DNA from: Owenia fusiformis
Taxonomy: Eukaryota > Annelida > Polychaeta > Sabellida > Oweniidae
Reading direction: 5' to 3'
Length of the DNA: 64,000 nt
NCBI GenBank assembly: GCA_903813345.2
Contig: CAIIXF020000001.1
Location: 23,705,915 to 23,769,914, forward strand
Shown: in pieces, positions 14,001-29,000 of the stretch
How the letters are laid out: every line of letters starts with the position of its first letter
How positions within the stretch are numbered: position 1 is the first letter of the stretch
The notes under the pieces: model-generated
What the model saw: only the letters and a program-made list of their open reading frames with translations
Told to the model about the DNA's origin: nothing
The model's database searches: none
Program-made: the position numbers and the translations under genes

Positions 14001-17000
14001 CTTTATAACCAGCATTAATAACTGCAGGATCATAAGCACGATCTCCTCGACGGCAATGAATTCCAACATAAGTTATTTCACCATGCATTGAATATTTCTT
14101 CTGCAATCCATCCAAATAGGCATTTATCTGAGATTTTATGAATTTGTTAAAGACATACAAGCTCCTTATATGTGACTGGTACTCTTTCCAGAAGTACATG
14201 TATGTCTGTACACCCCCCTTATGTAGCTTTATGTGGTACTTCCATTTTAAGTTCATAAACGAGTGATCATAACTTATATGCTTTATAGTTTGTATTTTTG
14301 CTCCAGATGCCCTGAAACTGATATAATCCTGTGCTGTGTATGTTTTGATATGTGATATATTAAAAATCCGTATCACCTCTGTGTCATAAGGTACATAGAG
14401 CGTCATGTTGTTAGCGATTGCTATAGAAAAGGCAGCTGCAAATTGGAAAAGTTTGTTGCCAAGCCGTCCCAAACCATGTTCTAAATATAGTCGGCGAGGC
14501 TTATCATCAGGTCTGGGTATATCCACTTTGATTTGTTTTTTAGCTGGAGGTTTCTGAACAGTTTTTTTAACTTGAGGTTTTCTCCATATCCTCTTTTTAG
14601 GAACATTCTTAATTTTGATTGGATTAACTTCAACTGTTTTATTTTCCATTATAGTTCTTTGATCAATTTTGGATGTAACATTGGATGTAACATTCTGTGG
14701 TACTGGATGGTGTTCATCAAATATTGAAGGGGCTATTGAACCGACGTGGTTTTTCTCTGTTTTCTTATATGTATCAAAGAATATTCCTGAGAAGAAAGAA
14801 GTCCTACTGACTTCTCTCCTATATCCATGATGTTCGGTTGGAATGAGAGTGTTTGTTTTGTAGTTTGAGGTGAACCATATCATCACCACCAGATAAACCC
14901 CACATAGTCCTAGGAGTAACTGAAGTGTCAGTAGCATTGCAGAGAGTGTTGTTTTTCTCATTCTGTCCATCATGATCATTTATCTGCTATAAATCAAAAG
15001 TAAATATCTTATTACTGCTATTACCCTTGGTTATATTTCATCACTTGACTGGGAAAAAGATTCCCTGGTGTCAGTTTGTTCTAGACAATCTTTAGAATAA
15101 ATTGATCTTGTTGATCTTGTTGATAAATTGATCTTGTTTTTCTTGAATTCACCATTTGGAATTAAAATGATGCCATTTAACCAATTTTGAATAGGGGGAG
15201 GGGTAGATATTTGTATTTTAACATAATAGAAATTGTAAGCAAAAAAAATCACACTCTTATAAAAAACATAAAGCAGAAGGATGAGCAAGTTTTTGCTTGT
15301 ATTAGGCTGAAAATGATGTCAAATTTATATACTTCTTTACATTGCTTCTAATTGAGCAATTTCATTTCAAAAGGTTGATATCACACATGTGGGCTGTAAC
15401 AACATGAATCTATGCTTTTACTGGTGATCCACTCGATTAAGCTTGTTACCGATGTCGGAACATCGAAGCTACGATTTTTTGATTTTTTTATTTCACACCT
15501 TGTAGGCAGAATTCTCACGACATTTTTAATCAAAAACGTGTATCAGTGACATATGTTTAAGAAAATGTACACATTTGTGAACAAATAGTTCAGAGGCCTA
15601 ATTCATGAAAGCTCCGCAAGCTTGCGTGTCCGCAATGTATTTGCGGACCTATTGCGTGTCCGCAATTTATTGCGTTACGTCGTATTCACAAAGCTATCCG
15701 CAAATCCAGGGCGTGTCCGCATGTTATCTCCGTGTCCGCAAGCCATCTCCTTCACCGGTGTCACTAATTAGGACACCTATGTCAGTTAGACCCCTTATAG
15801 CGACCCTTGTAAATTTTGACCTCGGGTTGACATTCTGCTTCAAAAAATGGCTGACGAGGTCGGAAAACAACGCTCGGAGGCTTTCTCCAGTATTCAATTA
15901 GAAGTTATGATGGACATCATAGAAAAAAAGTATGATGTGTTGACGTATTCTCTAAGTCATGTAAGTGATCTGCTAACGCTTAAAAAAGAATGAGGCATGG
16001 GATTGCATTGTGAGGGAGGTAAGCTTAGATCACCAGTAGGCCTATCGGCGTCTTGAACCAATAATTTTACTTCCCGTTAGATAATATATTTAGAATTTGT
16101 TGCTGATATGCGTTAAATTGAGTAAAGTTGTAAATGAAATTATCTTATTGACCTACAGTCAATTTATCTAAACTGTAATTTCTTATAGTATCGGAATAAA
16201 ATAATATATTGTATTCTATTGCACTGTTGTATCTCCCCGGGTGTATCTCAAACAATATTTGCACTGATTTAATTCCTCACTGGTCGATATCAAGCGAAGG
16301 TAACTGCCGTCACTTTCGCATTCGAGATGGTAAGAGATAAACCCACAACCACGACCACGGAACCAGTATATACAAAGGCGACCCCAAATGACTTCAATGG
16401 CCTTCAGGACTGTCAATAGATGGCGAAAAATTCAGTAGGTTTAATAGCATACTTTAACATGTAAAAAATGTTCCAAAAATCTCCAAAGATAAATTTTATT
16501 GAAAATATCCAAAACTTCTAATTTTGAATCTTAAACATGTTTGTAAATAATGATGAAGGAAAATATGATATTTATTTGATATATGTAGAGAATTTGAAGA
16601 TTCAAAACAGCAATATTTACACATAAACCAATAGGCCAGTTGTGGAGAACAACCTAGTAGTTAACTGCCATCTATACGAGTCCTGGCTCCCATTGTTTCT
16701 ACACAGTTATTCATAAAAACACTGGAAACAAAAAAATCTAAAAATTCGAGCGACGCTTGCTTCATGTCTGGTTGTTCTTCGTCCTAGGATCTAGAATGAT
16801 AAGTTCATCATTATTTACTCTAAATTGCGGTAAAAGTGACGCATTTTGTAATTCCCTGCATCCCCCAATAAATATCTGTCAATCGATGCTTTCCACACCA
16901 TATTACTAATATACTGGATGAGCGTGGTGTAAAAGTGGTTTTGAAAAGTAGCAAATTTCTCTTCATATAGGTTATTTGTGGTTTATTATTATACATTGAT

Positions 17001-20000
17001 TCTGAAATCATTGGTGTCTAGTTTTTCAGCGTTTTGGAAATATTCAGATTTATACCCCCCTGGTGTAATTTTAAGGGGGGTACTTGGAAAGCCATATATC
17101 ATTCCTAGAATATAGAGCCAATCATCTTGATTTTTCCAGGTAATCATGTACTTATCATGTCCTACCATTATGACAAGTTTCATTAAAGTTGATCAACTGG
17201 TTGCTATGGAAATGGAGATCATATGTTAAAAAGCACACATTTTCGTCAAAATGTAAGATACCCCATGAGACAAAACACATATTATTTTCATGAAACTGGA
17301 AGGAATCACCATGAAACCATTTTAGAAAACTTATTCAAAGTATATTTGATAATATTAAATCAACTGCTGTTTTATCTTATCCACACAGTGGAATCTATTG
17401 CTGATGAGTATATGGCAATGCAAGTAAATTTAGAAAGGGGATGTGGCACTTTTCCAAAGAATTCTTTATTTGTGTTCAACTTTTTGAAGAAATTAAGTAA
17501 CCATTTGTCCTGAAATTAACAGATATTATTCACATCATTATGTTTGACTATCATGGAAAATTTCATCAGTGTTGGATAACTGGTTACTATGGTAAACAGA
17601 TTTATACCCCATTGGTATGATTTTAAGCCATCTATAATTCCTAGAATATACAGCCATTCATCTTGATATTTACAGGTAATCATCTACTTATAATGCACTA
17701 CCACTATGACAAGTTTCATTAATGTTTAACACTTGGTAGCTATGGTAACAGAAATAATTTATTAAAAAATACACATTAAGGAGATACTATGTATAATTCC
17801 TGGAATATTCAATTAATCATCTTGATATTTATGGGTAATCATCTGCTTATCATGTCTTACCAGTATGACAAGTGCCATCAGTGTTGGTCAATTGGTTGCT
17901 ATGGTAACAGAAATCATTTCTTAAAAATTGCACATCAAGGGGGTACTATGTATAATTCCCAGAATATTTAATCAATCATCTTGATATTTACAGGTAATCA
18001 TCTGTTTATCATGTCCTACCAGTATGACAAGTGCCATCAATGTTGGTCAATTGGTTGCTCTGGTAACAGAAATAATTTGTTAAAAAGTGCACATTAAGGG
18101 GGTACTATGAAAGCCATGTATAATTCCTAGAATATTCAATCAATCGTCTTGATATTTACGGATAATCATCCGTTTACATGTCCTACCAGTATAACAAGTG
18201 CCTCAATGTTGGTAATTTGGTTGCTATGGTAACAGAAATCATTTGTTAAAAGAGTACACATTTTTGTAAAAATCTAAGACTCATGTAACCTTTGACATTA
18301 AGCACATAATATGTTCATCATTTTGGGAGAAATAAGCATGGAAACATTTCATAAAACTTATCACATCTCATCAATCACAACAGTGGACGCTTTATTGCCA
18401 TCACTGGTCATCAACGTGTTACGCGGTAAACACGATACAAAAATATGTCATATTCTGCAACGAATATAGCATATTCACTTGCGGTGTATGACAGATTCAC
18501 CTGCGGTATATGGCATACACACTAACCAATGAGAACGTGATACGGAAGTGTGCAATTGTCAATTGCATCGATTGAACGAACAAGTAAAACGTTGTAAATT
18601 ATTATAGTGATTACTGAATCAACAGTACTGTGTATCGAATATATTAACTTAGCAGAAGTATCAGTCACCAATCTCGCGTAATAAACTTACTCAATCAATC
18701 CAGGATTCCTATATTAGTACTCGACGCACAAACTATATTGGTAATCCAGCGTAGTTTTACATTTAGAGTCGATTCTCGCAACCAATCAAATCAAGGCTTT
18801 CTGTATCACGTTTTCACCTGCAGTATATGTCATATTCACCTGTGGTGTATGGGATATTCCACAAGTGAGTATGACATATTCCGCAAGTGAGTATCGGGTA
18901 TTCACTGAAATCAGTGTATCGCATATTCAATGCGGAATATCGCATACTCACCTGCAGAATATGCCATATACCGCAGGTGAGTATGACATATTCACCCGTA
19001 TCACAAATACCGTGCAACCATGAATGTATGCCATATACCGCGTAACACAACGGACATGTTTTACACTCAGAGTAATACATGCTGTTGTTCTCAACTTTTT
19101 TTATGTCTGATGGTTTTTTTCAACTGTTAATTGTTTTTAGAATTCATTAAGAAGCATTTCCAATATTTTTAATTGGGTGTAATAGTTGTATATATCTCTT
19201 AGTTTGTTTATTACAAGTGACGTGGTAACTTGTTGATGGCAAAATAGAGCCAAATTGGCCAGACCAACCCATTCCACCTGATGATCTCATAGACATATAG
19301 TCACATAAAGATTGCAACGGATGCTTTGACAGAAGTAGACGTTGAAAGATCTATGAATGAGGATTTTGATGCAAATGATATAAAAGATGACTAAGTGAGA
19401 TCAGCTCATAATTTACTGCATAGTTTTATTATCATAAGCAAATACAATATATCAAATGGCCCAGATGAAATATCCATTGATTAAATATTATCAGACATAC
19501 TCAAAATAGGTTTTTAAAAATGTTTTCATGCTAATTCCTCCCAATTTGATGAAGATTTTCAATGTCTTAGGGTGTGTCTTAAAATTTTACGAAATGTGTA
19601 CTTTTTTAACGAATAGATTTCTACCCACATTTGACCCACATTGATGAAACTTGTCATCATGGTAGGACATGATAAGTAGTAGATTGTCTGTAAATATCAT
19701 AATGATTGTTTTGATATTTAAGGAATTATAAATGGCTTTCATAGTACGCCCTAATGTGTACTTTTTAACAATGATTTCTGTTACCATAGCGACCATTTGC
19801 CCCGCATTTATGAACTTTGTCATAGTGGAAGAACATAGTGAGTGGATAACTACCTGCCAATAACAAGATGATTGGTTAGATATTCTAGGAATTATATATG
19901 GCTTTCATAGTACCTCCCTTAATGTGTACTTTTGAAAAAATGATTTATGTTTCCAAAGCAACCAATTGATACACATTGATGAAAATTGTCATGGTTGTAA

Positions 20001-23000
20001 GACATGATATGTAGACGATTACCTGTAAATATCAAGATGATTGGCTGTATATTCTAGGAATTATAGATGGCTTTCATTGTACCTCCATTAAAAATCATAC
20101 CAAGGGGTATAAATCTGCATAGTATAGTAACCAGTAAACCAACACTGATGAAACTTTTCATGATAGTCAAACATAATGATGTGAATAATATCTGTAAATA
20201 ACAGGACAATTGGAATATTTATTTTTTTCAAAAATTTGGACACAAGTTAAGAATTCTTTGGAAAATGCCACGTCCCCTTTCTAAATTAATTTGCATTGCC
20301 ATATAATCATGAGCAATAGATTTCACTGTGTGGATAGGATAAAACAGCACTTGATTTAATATTATCAAACATACTCTGAATAAGTTCTCTAAAATGTTTT
20401 TATGGTGTTTCTTTCCAATTTCATTAAAATAATATGTGTTTTGTCTCATGGGGTGTCTTACATTTTGACGAAATTGTGTACTTTTTGATATATGATCTCC
20501 GTTTCCATAGCAACCAGTTGACTAACTTTGATGAAACTTATTACTTTTGTAGGACATGATAAGTACATGGTTACCTGTAAATATCAAAATGATTGGTTGT
20601 AAATTCTAGGAATTTTACATGGCCTTCCTAGTACCCCCCTCAAAATCAAACAAGGGGGGTATAAATCTGAATATTTCCAAAACGCTGAAAAACTAGACAC
20701 CAGTATTTTCAGAATCAATGTAGAATCATAAACCACAAATTACCTACATAAAGAGAAATTTGCTATGTTTCAAAACCACTTTTACACCACGCTCATCCAG
20801 TAATATAATATCATTTCAAAACAGTTAATAATGATTGAAAGAAATATTCAAGAAAAATCTTCTGGTTTTCTTCGCACGTAAATCTCTGTTTCTTTTTAAC
20901 ATTTCTCCTTAATCTGATCTAGATATCATTAAAGGAATATACTTTGTTTAGATCGATAACTAACAATTTCTAATGAAAATATTCGGGGAAAACGAGTCCT
21001 TCAATTTGGGGGATCCTCTGGGGATTTTTCAGTGTTGTTTATATATTGGTTAATTTTAGCGATCTTTTAATACCGTAAACTCACCATATACTTCTGAAAT
21101 GGCTCTCAGGGAAATTTTCGGAAAGTTAGACCGGGGAAACCTCGAACCCCCGGTGGCTACAGAGTTGTATACCATCTAGACAGGTGAATAATGATAAAAG
21201 TTATAACATAATCGAGAGCGAAATCTACTTCAAAATATATCCCCGGGGTGATATTGAAATTAGCAGGATGATATGGATATTAGATATGATACACTCCCCT
21301 CCATAAGTTTGGCAACCGTTCTTGTGTTCATGGATTGACGATGACAAATAGCTACCAGAGGGTACTTATTATTCATATTCAAAATGTACATAATTGAAGT
21401 TGCGGTGTTCCGCAACATTGAAAACCTTAAAATCTACTCATAACACATTGCTTTTACATCCATATTTGAACGTCTATATCACTTTCTAATTTTTATTTTA
21501 TTTATTTAGAAAATTGTCCTGATGAAAGGACGATATATGAAATACACATGTACGTATTTCGATCGATAAAAGCTAATGTTAAATGTGTTCTCAAGGGGAT
21601 TGATTACACTGAATTTTCAGAGAGTGACTTGCGGTAAGTACAGAGGTACCGCACGATAATGACGTAATTCTCGCGGTACCGCAAGATATCTGCGGTGATG
21701 CTGATTTTGCGGCCCTTTTGTGAATTGGAAATAGCGGTACCGCAGGGAGTTGCGGAATTCCGCAAGCTTGCGGAGCTTTCATGAATCGGGCCTCAGAAGA
21801 CAACAGAATCGTCGATTTAATTCCTCACTTAAGTTACAGAAACGGTATTTCGAAAAACAATTAAGATCTGCACTTTTAACCCAAAACTGTAACTTAAGTG
21901 AGGAATTAAATCAACGATTCTGTTGTCTTCTGAGCTATTTTTCGCAAACATGTACATTTTCTAAAACATATGATACTGATACAAGTTTGTGAGAAAAAAC
22001 ATTGTGGGGATTCTGCCTACAACGCATGAAATAGGGAAAAAAGAAAAATCATACCTTCAATGTTCAAACATTTTGCTACCGAAATGAATCGTTTCGGCAA
22101 CCAGCGTAATCGAGCGGATCACCAGTGGCTTTGATATTATCCATGTACTTTATGCCAGATATGCATTTGGTTGGGAAGCTATTTTGTTCCAACAAGGTTA
22201 GGAAAGACATTTTATTTCATTCTCAAAAATTGGTAGAAAGGAACAAAAAAAACAATTGCACTAAAAAACAAAAAATGTTTATAAAATATGTATTAATAAT
22301 TTTAGCATTAATTTGTTGCCAATCAGTCAACATTACATCAAGGGCTGTGTTTTTTTACAGAATGTTTTCAATAATTAGTTTAAGAGAAAAACATTGTTGA
22401 ATTCAGTTCACCATATCAATACCTGTCCTTTAATAGTGTCAAAATTAGTTGGAGTACAGTACCTGTAAGCCTTAGGCAATTTTAAATTGCTAATGCTAAT
22501 TCATTAGCATATATGCTAGCTCTAGTATGAATTAGTTTATGCTAGTAGCATGTCTTTCTATACTGCATAATATCATTATCATAATTAGCAGGAATAATAA
22601 TTTGAAACTATACTTCAAATAATTTTTGCTCATTCTACTTTAGTTTGCTTACACTTTACAATTGAACAATATTGAAAATTTTAATAATCCTATCCCCATG
22701 TTGAAAATAAAAAATAGATCTATAAAAATCATGTCAATCTTTTTCCCGACAATTTCATTCTTATTTCTAAAAAATCTGATCAAATAAAGGAGATATCAAG
22801 ATATACATGTAATTAAGATTAAATCTTAATAACTTCTATATTTGATGCAGAAATGTCACAATCAATTTGAACTGAAAATAACGTAAACATCAAAGGATAA
22901 TTCCGAAAAAGACATCTTTGTTTGACCTTTTAAAAATAGCTATAGCACGTAATGATGAAAGTAAAAATATTGAAAACTTTTTGGGAAACTTACGTTCAGT

Positions 23001-26000
23001 AATTATAGTCTTCATCTGTTGTTGCCCTTTAATTATTGTTATTTTCCGTGTCCATTATGCTTCAAATATTAATCACTTTGTTTATTTGAATATCCTACAT
23101 AGTTCCATTCGCCACAGTTGCAAATTATGATGATCACATCAGTCACTTCATTCCTGAACTTATGTAGCATCCTTTCATTAGAAAGTTTAACATTCAACAT
23201 TTTCATCCAACCATTGAACACTGTGAAAAGAACTTGTACTGTTTTTTAAAGATCGTGTATAAAGTAATCTTAGCCATATTGTAGTCTTAGCCAGTGTAAT
23301 AAAATGGGATATTAATAACACCCCATACAGTCTCAGCCTGCAGAAAACACTCAGTGTGGATAATATGAATGCTTGGTTGCAGAACCAATTGTCATTTAAG
23401 GTAGTCCTTCAATGACTATTGCGCAGTCAGTTCACACATTGTAAATCCTGCTCTTGTGTAAGCTCTCGGTAGGCGAGAATTAATATTGTAAATACATCAA
23501 AACTCTGCCCTTCATAGCTATCCCGAATGGCTTTGGGTATCATGCTCGGCTCGCAGGTGGGAAAATCTGGGTTCGAGTCCCACTGTGACAATTTTATTTA
23601 CATTTCTATTTTTATTTTTATTTTCATCCTTTTGGAACCACTTTGTACTTTTTTGATACTTTTTATATGACACATAATTATATTTATTAGGTTTAGACCT
23701 TTATATGGCAGATTTAGTCATTATACAATGGAATAACATAATTAATTATTTTAATTAAATCAATTTCTTTCTCAAGATCCGGTCTCAAGATTCTAGTTTT
23801 CACATATTTTGTTATATATCAGTATAACTTTTAAAGATTTTTTTTAAAGAAAATCTGATTTGTAGAAAAAAACTGATACACTGTGAAGTGCAAAAATTAG
23901 CTAAAAGTTACTTGGGAGTTTATATCTGCCCTTTAATTTAATTTAATCTTCATTTGACCTTTAAAATGACCCTGGGTGGGGTCCTGTGAGATTGCTTGCA
24001 ATATTGATATTGCTTAAGAGGTTGCATAAGCACGAGGTCATTATTTGTCTATAGGTATGTCTGGCTATAGGTATGCAGGCCAGTAGCCAGGGGGGGTTCG
24101 CAGGGTTCGGGCGAACCCCCCCCCCCCCCCCCCCCCGGTCAAAAATTATTTCAAAATCATGCAGTTTTTCACCATTTTGAGCAATTTTCAAGTGATTTTT
24201 GCCATATTTGGGCCAAAATTGTCAAATGTGAACCCCCCCTGGAAATTTTTGAAAACTGAACCCCCCCTTGGCAAATCCTGTCTACGGGCCTGGTATGTCA
24301 TTTGACCACCAATATCACGCTATTTGTCTTTAAAGTACAGTTCTCTTTCAATAGCAATTCTATGTAACAAAGGACGCATGTTTTTCTAAGTGTCAATGTC
24401 TAAAATAGCGAAGTTCAATAAAGTCCATTCCCCAATTTCATTTTTATTTTTCTGCACTCTTATAATACTATTTGTATGAGAAATATTTGTTTTCTAAGTT
24501 CATTGGCTTTACTTCAATGATTGTGAATAGAATGAAAAAATAAAAATACAAAGCCTTTTGTAAAAACATCCGAAAACAACTCATTTGCAGGGTCATTCAT
24601 AAACAACGCCCTATTTTCTATAGCCTTCTACTTTAAAGGCTGTATATAAAGTTATAATATTAAAATGAATGTGAAGAAGACTAATCTACAATCCATTATC
24701 ATGCCATTTTCTCTAGGTTTTTACACATAAATAGTTGCTTCAAATACATTTATCAAATACATTTATTCAATTTAGAGAAAAAAATGAAAATCATTGTGGA
24801 ACTGATTGATTTGGAGTAATTATAACAACTTATATTATTGCTCGCCAAAATATGGTGGTTATTGAAACACAATATAAAAAATAAGATTTGACAATATTTC
24901 GTTAGTCATCTTTAATGATTCGACATTCTACACACTAGCGAATCAAGAAGCCAACAAGGGGGGTGGCCTAAAGGAGGAGGGAAAGTATCGCAACAGATTT
25001 CGGACAGTCATTTGTTAGATTTTGACTATTTTTAACAGGTGCATTTGTTAAGCCAATGTATTATATCCAGGAAAAGCACTCATAGAGATGATAAAATAAT
25101 TTCTACTTTGAGACAGGGGAGGTGCAAACAACCCACCCACATGTTTTTTCTGAAACGTTGTCCTGATTTTCAACCCCTTCCACCCATGCATTTTAAATTT
25201 TTATTGCATCAATATGTTGCGTTTTAAGACACAGTAAAGACACCTTTAAAGGAATAAGTAATCCCTGTTTGATAAAGTGGAAAACAATATTTCCCATGTT
25301 ATTTTCCCATAGGGAAAATTCATGCGATCCATTGCTTTCAGCTAATTTTGGTCATCCATAATGGATATCTTTAAAACCCCTGAAGGAATTACTTATTCCT
25401 TTAATGGGGTTAATGGGGCTTGAAAATCAGGAAAACATTTCAGAAAAAAACATGTGGGTGGGTTGTTTGCATCTTCCCCATTTCAAAGTAAGTAATGCAT
25501 TGGCCTAACATATGCACCTGTTTAGATCCTCAGAAAATAGCCCAAATTTAACATATGAATGTCCGAAAACTGTTGCGCTACTTTCCCTCCTCATTTCAAA
25601 TCTGGAAAAAAATGTCCACACCTGTGCAGGATTTTTTTTTGAAAATTTGTGGTCCATTTTTGACAATTTGGCTTAAAGGGAATGCGAAGTTTCATGTTCT
25701 AATTTACACGCTGGCTACTTATAACCATCATCTATCACCTCAGCTAACTCATTGGACATATCGTGTTTGAACTAACATATAATTTAAGTTCAAAGTACCC
25801 ATATCTGGATCGCTGCTGCCTTAAAATTGATGCCTGGGAAATGTCGCTATATAATCACGTCATACTCGGATCGCGGAAAAAGAACACATTTCACTGATAT
25901 TTTATAAGTGTTTCTGTCCGCTTAACATTGTTGCCGCATGTTCATGTCCATACCATGTCATATATTTGAAAAAGTTGTTTCAATATATTCTTCATAGAAA

Positions 26001-29000
26001 TTGAATTGTTGCAATGTCTTTTTTCAAATGTTTGTATTTATTTTCTCCAATGTGATATAGCATAGGCTAGGTAGAAAAATCACTAAACTTATGAGATATC
26101 GGCTGCGCGATTCGGAAGTCATCGCATTATATTCCACTTGAAAAATATCCACAAGAATTATTTTATATAATGATAACACTGTGTCAAAAAGGATAAATCT
26201 GTTCAAATCCTGTAAATGCTTTCTTGTATATTTAACCAATAAATGAGGTAAAATGCATTAAAATATACAAAATGGCATTTACACATAAATGCATTACTGT
26301 GCATCAATGGGGATTTATTTAACTAAGATTAATGTGGCTAATGTGTTGGCGTATTTGTGGTGAAAATAAGTAAGTTATATCATCGGCTGAACGCATCCAA
26401 CTAATAGTTGCATTTACCATATTTATGTATATACACGACATACCATTTAAAATATCAAAATCTATGCTAATGTTCATTAATGCGCTGATGAGCATTTACG
26501 GCACATCATTATTAACCTTAAGGTTTACGTCGGCAAATAGGCATACTGCCGCAATTGCTTTCTTACCTAATCATAAATGGTAGATTTCTTCAATCTGTAG
26601 TATTCTATTCAAATATGAATAGGTGCATATCGGAGAATGAAAGAAATAAAACAAAAAGTAGTAATCCAATGAAACAGTAACTCCCTAAAGTGTTTAGCCA
26701 TTTAAATTCTGATGAAAAACGCAAACAAAAAAACGAAAAATCGATGTCGTCTAAATGATACGTATGTAAATGTCAATCTCCTAAATATTAAGATTGGCAA
26801 TAGCTTTACAAGGACAGGCCACTGTCATATTTTCAAAGAATAATACGTAATGTTTAATTTTTCTCAGTTGTTAAACGACCAATTTCAATCATCATATCAC
26901 CGTAGCGACATTCGATATGACAAAAAAGCTTTTCAAAATTCAATGGTATTTCACCTTGGATCATGACAAGAGAAGGCTCATAACATTCAGTGATGCGGGG
27001 AGACGATGGGGTCGATTGTAGTATGATATTCCATTTCAACGACGATAAGGCAATCGCTGTATTGATAGTACGCCAACACTTTATTATATATTTATTTTTT
27101 GTTAAAAACAATTCCTGATTTCGAGCTTGAATTTAATTATATAACATCCGTGGTAAGTACAGTTCCACAGTATTTTTGAAATAATGATTTTCAATTTAAT
27201 GGCATACAACCTTTTGTTTTTCTATATCGGAAAATAAGTGGAACTTTAAAAGCTTCAGTCACGTTTGTTCAATGCGACCACACGGCGATCGTATTTCCCT
27301 GAAATCAGTAAATTTCTGCGGCAAACATAGGAAAACTACAGTCGACTTAAGGTCACTTTGCTGTCTACATACACGACATATCCAGTTTTTACAAGGCGTA
27401 GAGTCGGAGTTATAACTTTTTCTTTCCTGTGGTCACCATAGATATCAACAAGCAGCAGGCAAATCGTAGGTCTCACGACGGCCGTACGTCGGGTTCACGG
27501 TCGACTTGCGGCTGCGCTTAGGTTACAATTGACCTTTCCGAACCATAGAACCCCTTGTGGATGCCTTCAAGAAAAACTACGCACCTCGTAGGGCCGCCTT
27601 ACGCTGATTGTGCGTCATCATTTATCAGCCGTACGGGAATCGTAGTTTTTCCTCATAATCAAGATACGCCATACGGCTATCTTAGCAAATGTGACTGCTA
27701 AATTATCTGACTGCAGAAATACTTAGGCAACCGTAGAAATCCTTCTTACCACAGAAATAATAGACCGTACGGTCCCCGTAAAAATGTGACGTGAGGCTAA
27801 GAATCCATGATAGTAATTGAATACGGTTTTAGAATTTAATTTTAAAATTTTAATTTCTTTGAATACCTGTGTTAAAATAAACATAAATGCAATGAATATT
27901 AAAGTACGAACACGTATTTTTGTAATGAGACTAGCAAATTAAACCATTGCATTCTTGGAAATTCAAGATGGGTTGGTTGAATTAATTCTATTATGTTTTA
28001 TTCAAATAGTTTGCATTCGCCTGATAGAATTAGCATTTTCTGTTTGCATTTAGCGCTAGACCTAATAAAAGTTAAAAAGTCACAATTGTTTCAAGTGTAA
28101 ATAAAGAATAAATCTAACCCGCATTCCATGTCTAGATAGGTAAAAAGCAATTCCGAAAATGCCGGCGTTAATATTCTATTGAAATCGTTCTTTATTATGG
28201 GTGGTATATACGTACTCTTTTAGTTCCTTTGAAATGATTTCTTTGGTTTTGGAATGGCAACAACACGGCATTCATCTTTTGATTCAAAAATGGCGCTTGG
28301 AATGCCAAGGCATCAATCTGGCATCAGTGACGTCATAACAATGTCGTAAAGAACCACTTTACGGTTGAAATGGCAGCTCAGTGGTCCAGTTCATATGCAA
28401 AACCCGGGGCTTAATAACAATTAAAAGGATAATGATAGAACAATAAAACTAAGTTGGATTGAAAGATATATCTTTATTCTAACTTATTATCAAGTTTAAG
28501 GGACAAAAGTTCGCATTCCCTTTAATAGGCCCAAAAAGTTCCAATAATGCCCAAAAAAGCCCCCTAATCACGGCCCCACAAAATTTTTGGGCTACATTGC
28601 TACGTAGGACCTCATAGCAACCATATCAAAATGATGTTATTTTTACAGCTCTTTCATGAAATTAGATAATGTAAATGGGTACACAAAATATTTGATGTCC
28701 ATTGTTCACTAATTTCAATGACTGATGAATGATGAAGATGCACTTATGACTGGTTGTAAGTTTAATTATACATGTGCTGTATGACGAAGATACGAAGGCC
28801 TCTAAAGATACAGCGTTCGCAACTTACGACCAGTCGTAAATATTCAAACTTACAGCGGCTCATAAGTTAACAAGAAGTGTTGTGAAAACAGCCAACAGAA
28901 TCCCAAAACATAATCAATTCTAGATTTTCATATAAAGACACATCCCTGAAAATTAAAATCAATCCATCAAATGGCTTGCTTGGAGTCACATAGACATAAC

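Larger units (their letters stand above)
15420..22126. mobile_element. 6.7-kb foldback transposable element
   Basis: Ends are 'actggtgatccactcgatta' and the reverse complement of 'actggtgatccgctcgatta'. Inverted similarity continues inward through about 15.42-18.37 kb against 19.2-22.13 kb, giving arms near 3 kb. Each arm holds 'gctccgcaagcttgcg' blocks and several degenerate 150-170-bp units. The unit wording includes 'ttcctagaatat', 'atcatcttgatatttacagg', 'taccagtatgacaagt' and 'ttggttgctatggtaacaga'. A distinct MITE sits at the centre. No convincing target duplication was found. A short Myb-like coding relic lies in the left arm. The element lies in CC2D1 intron 16. Confidence 0.85.
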
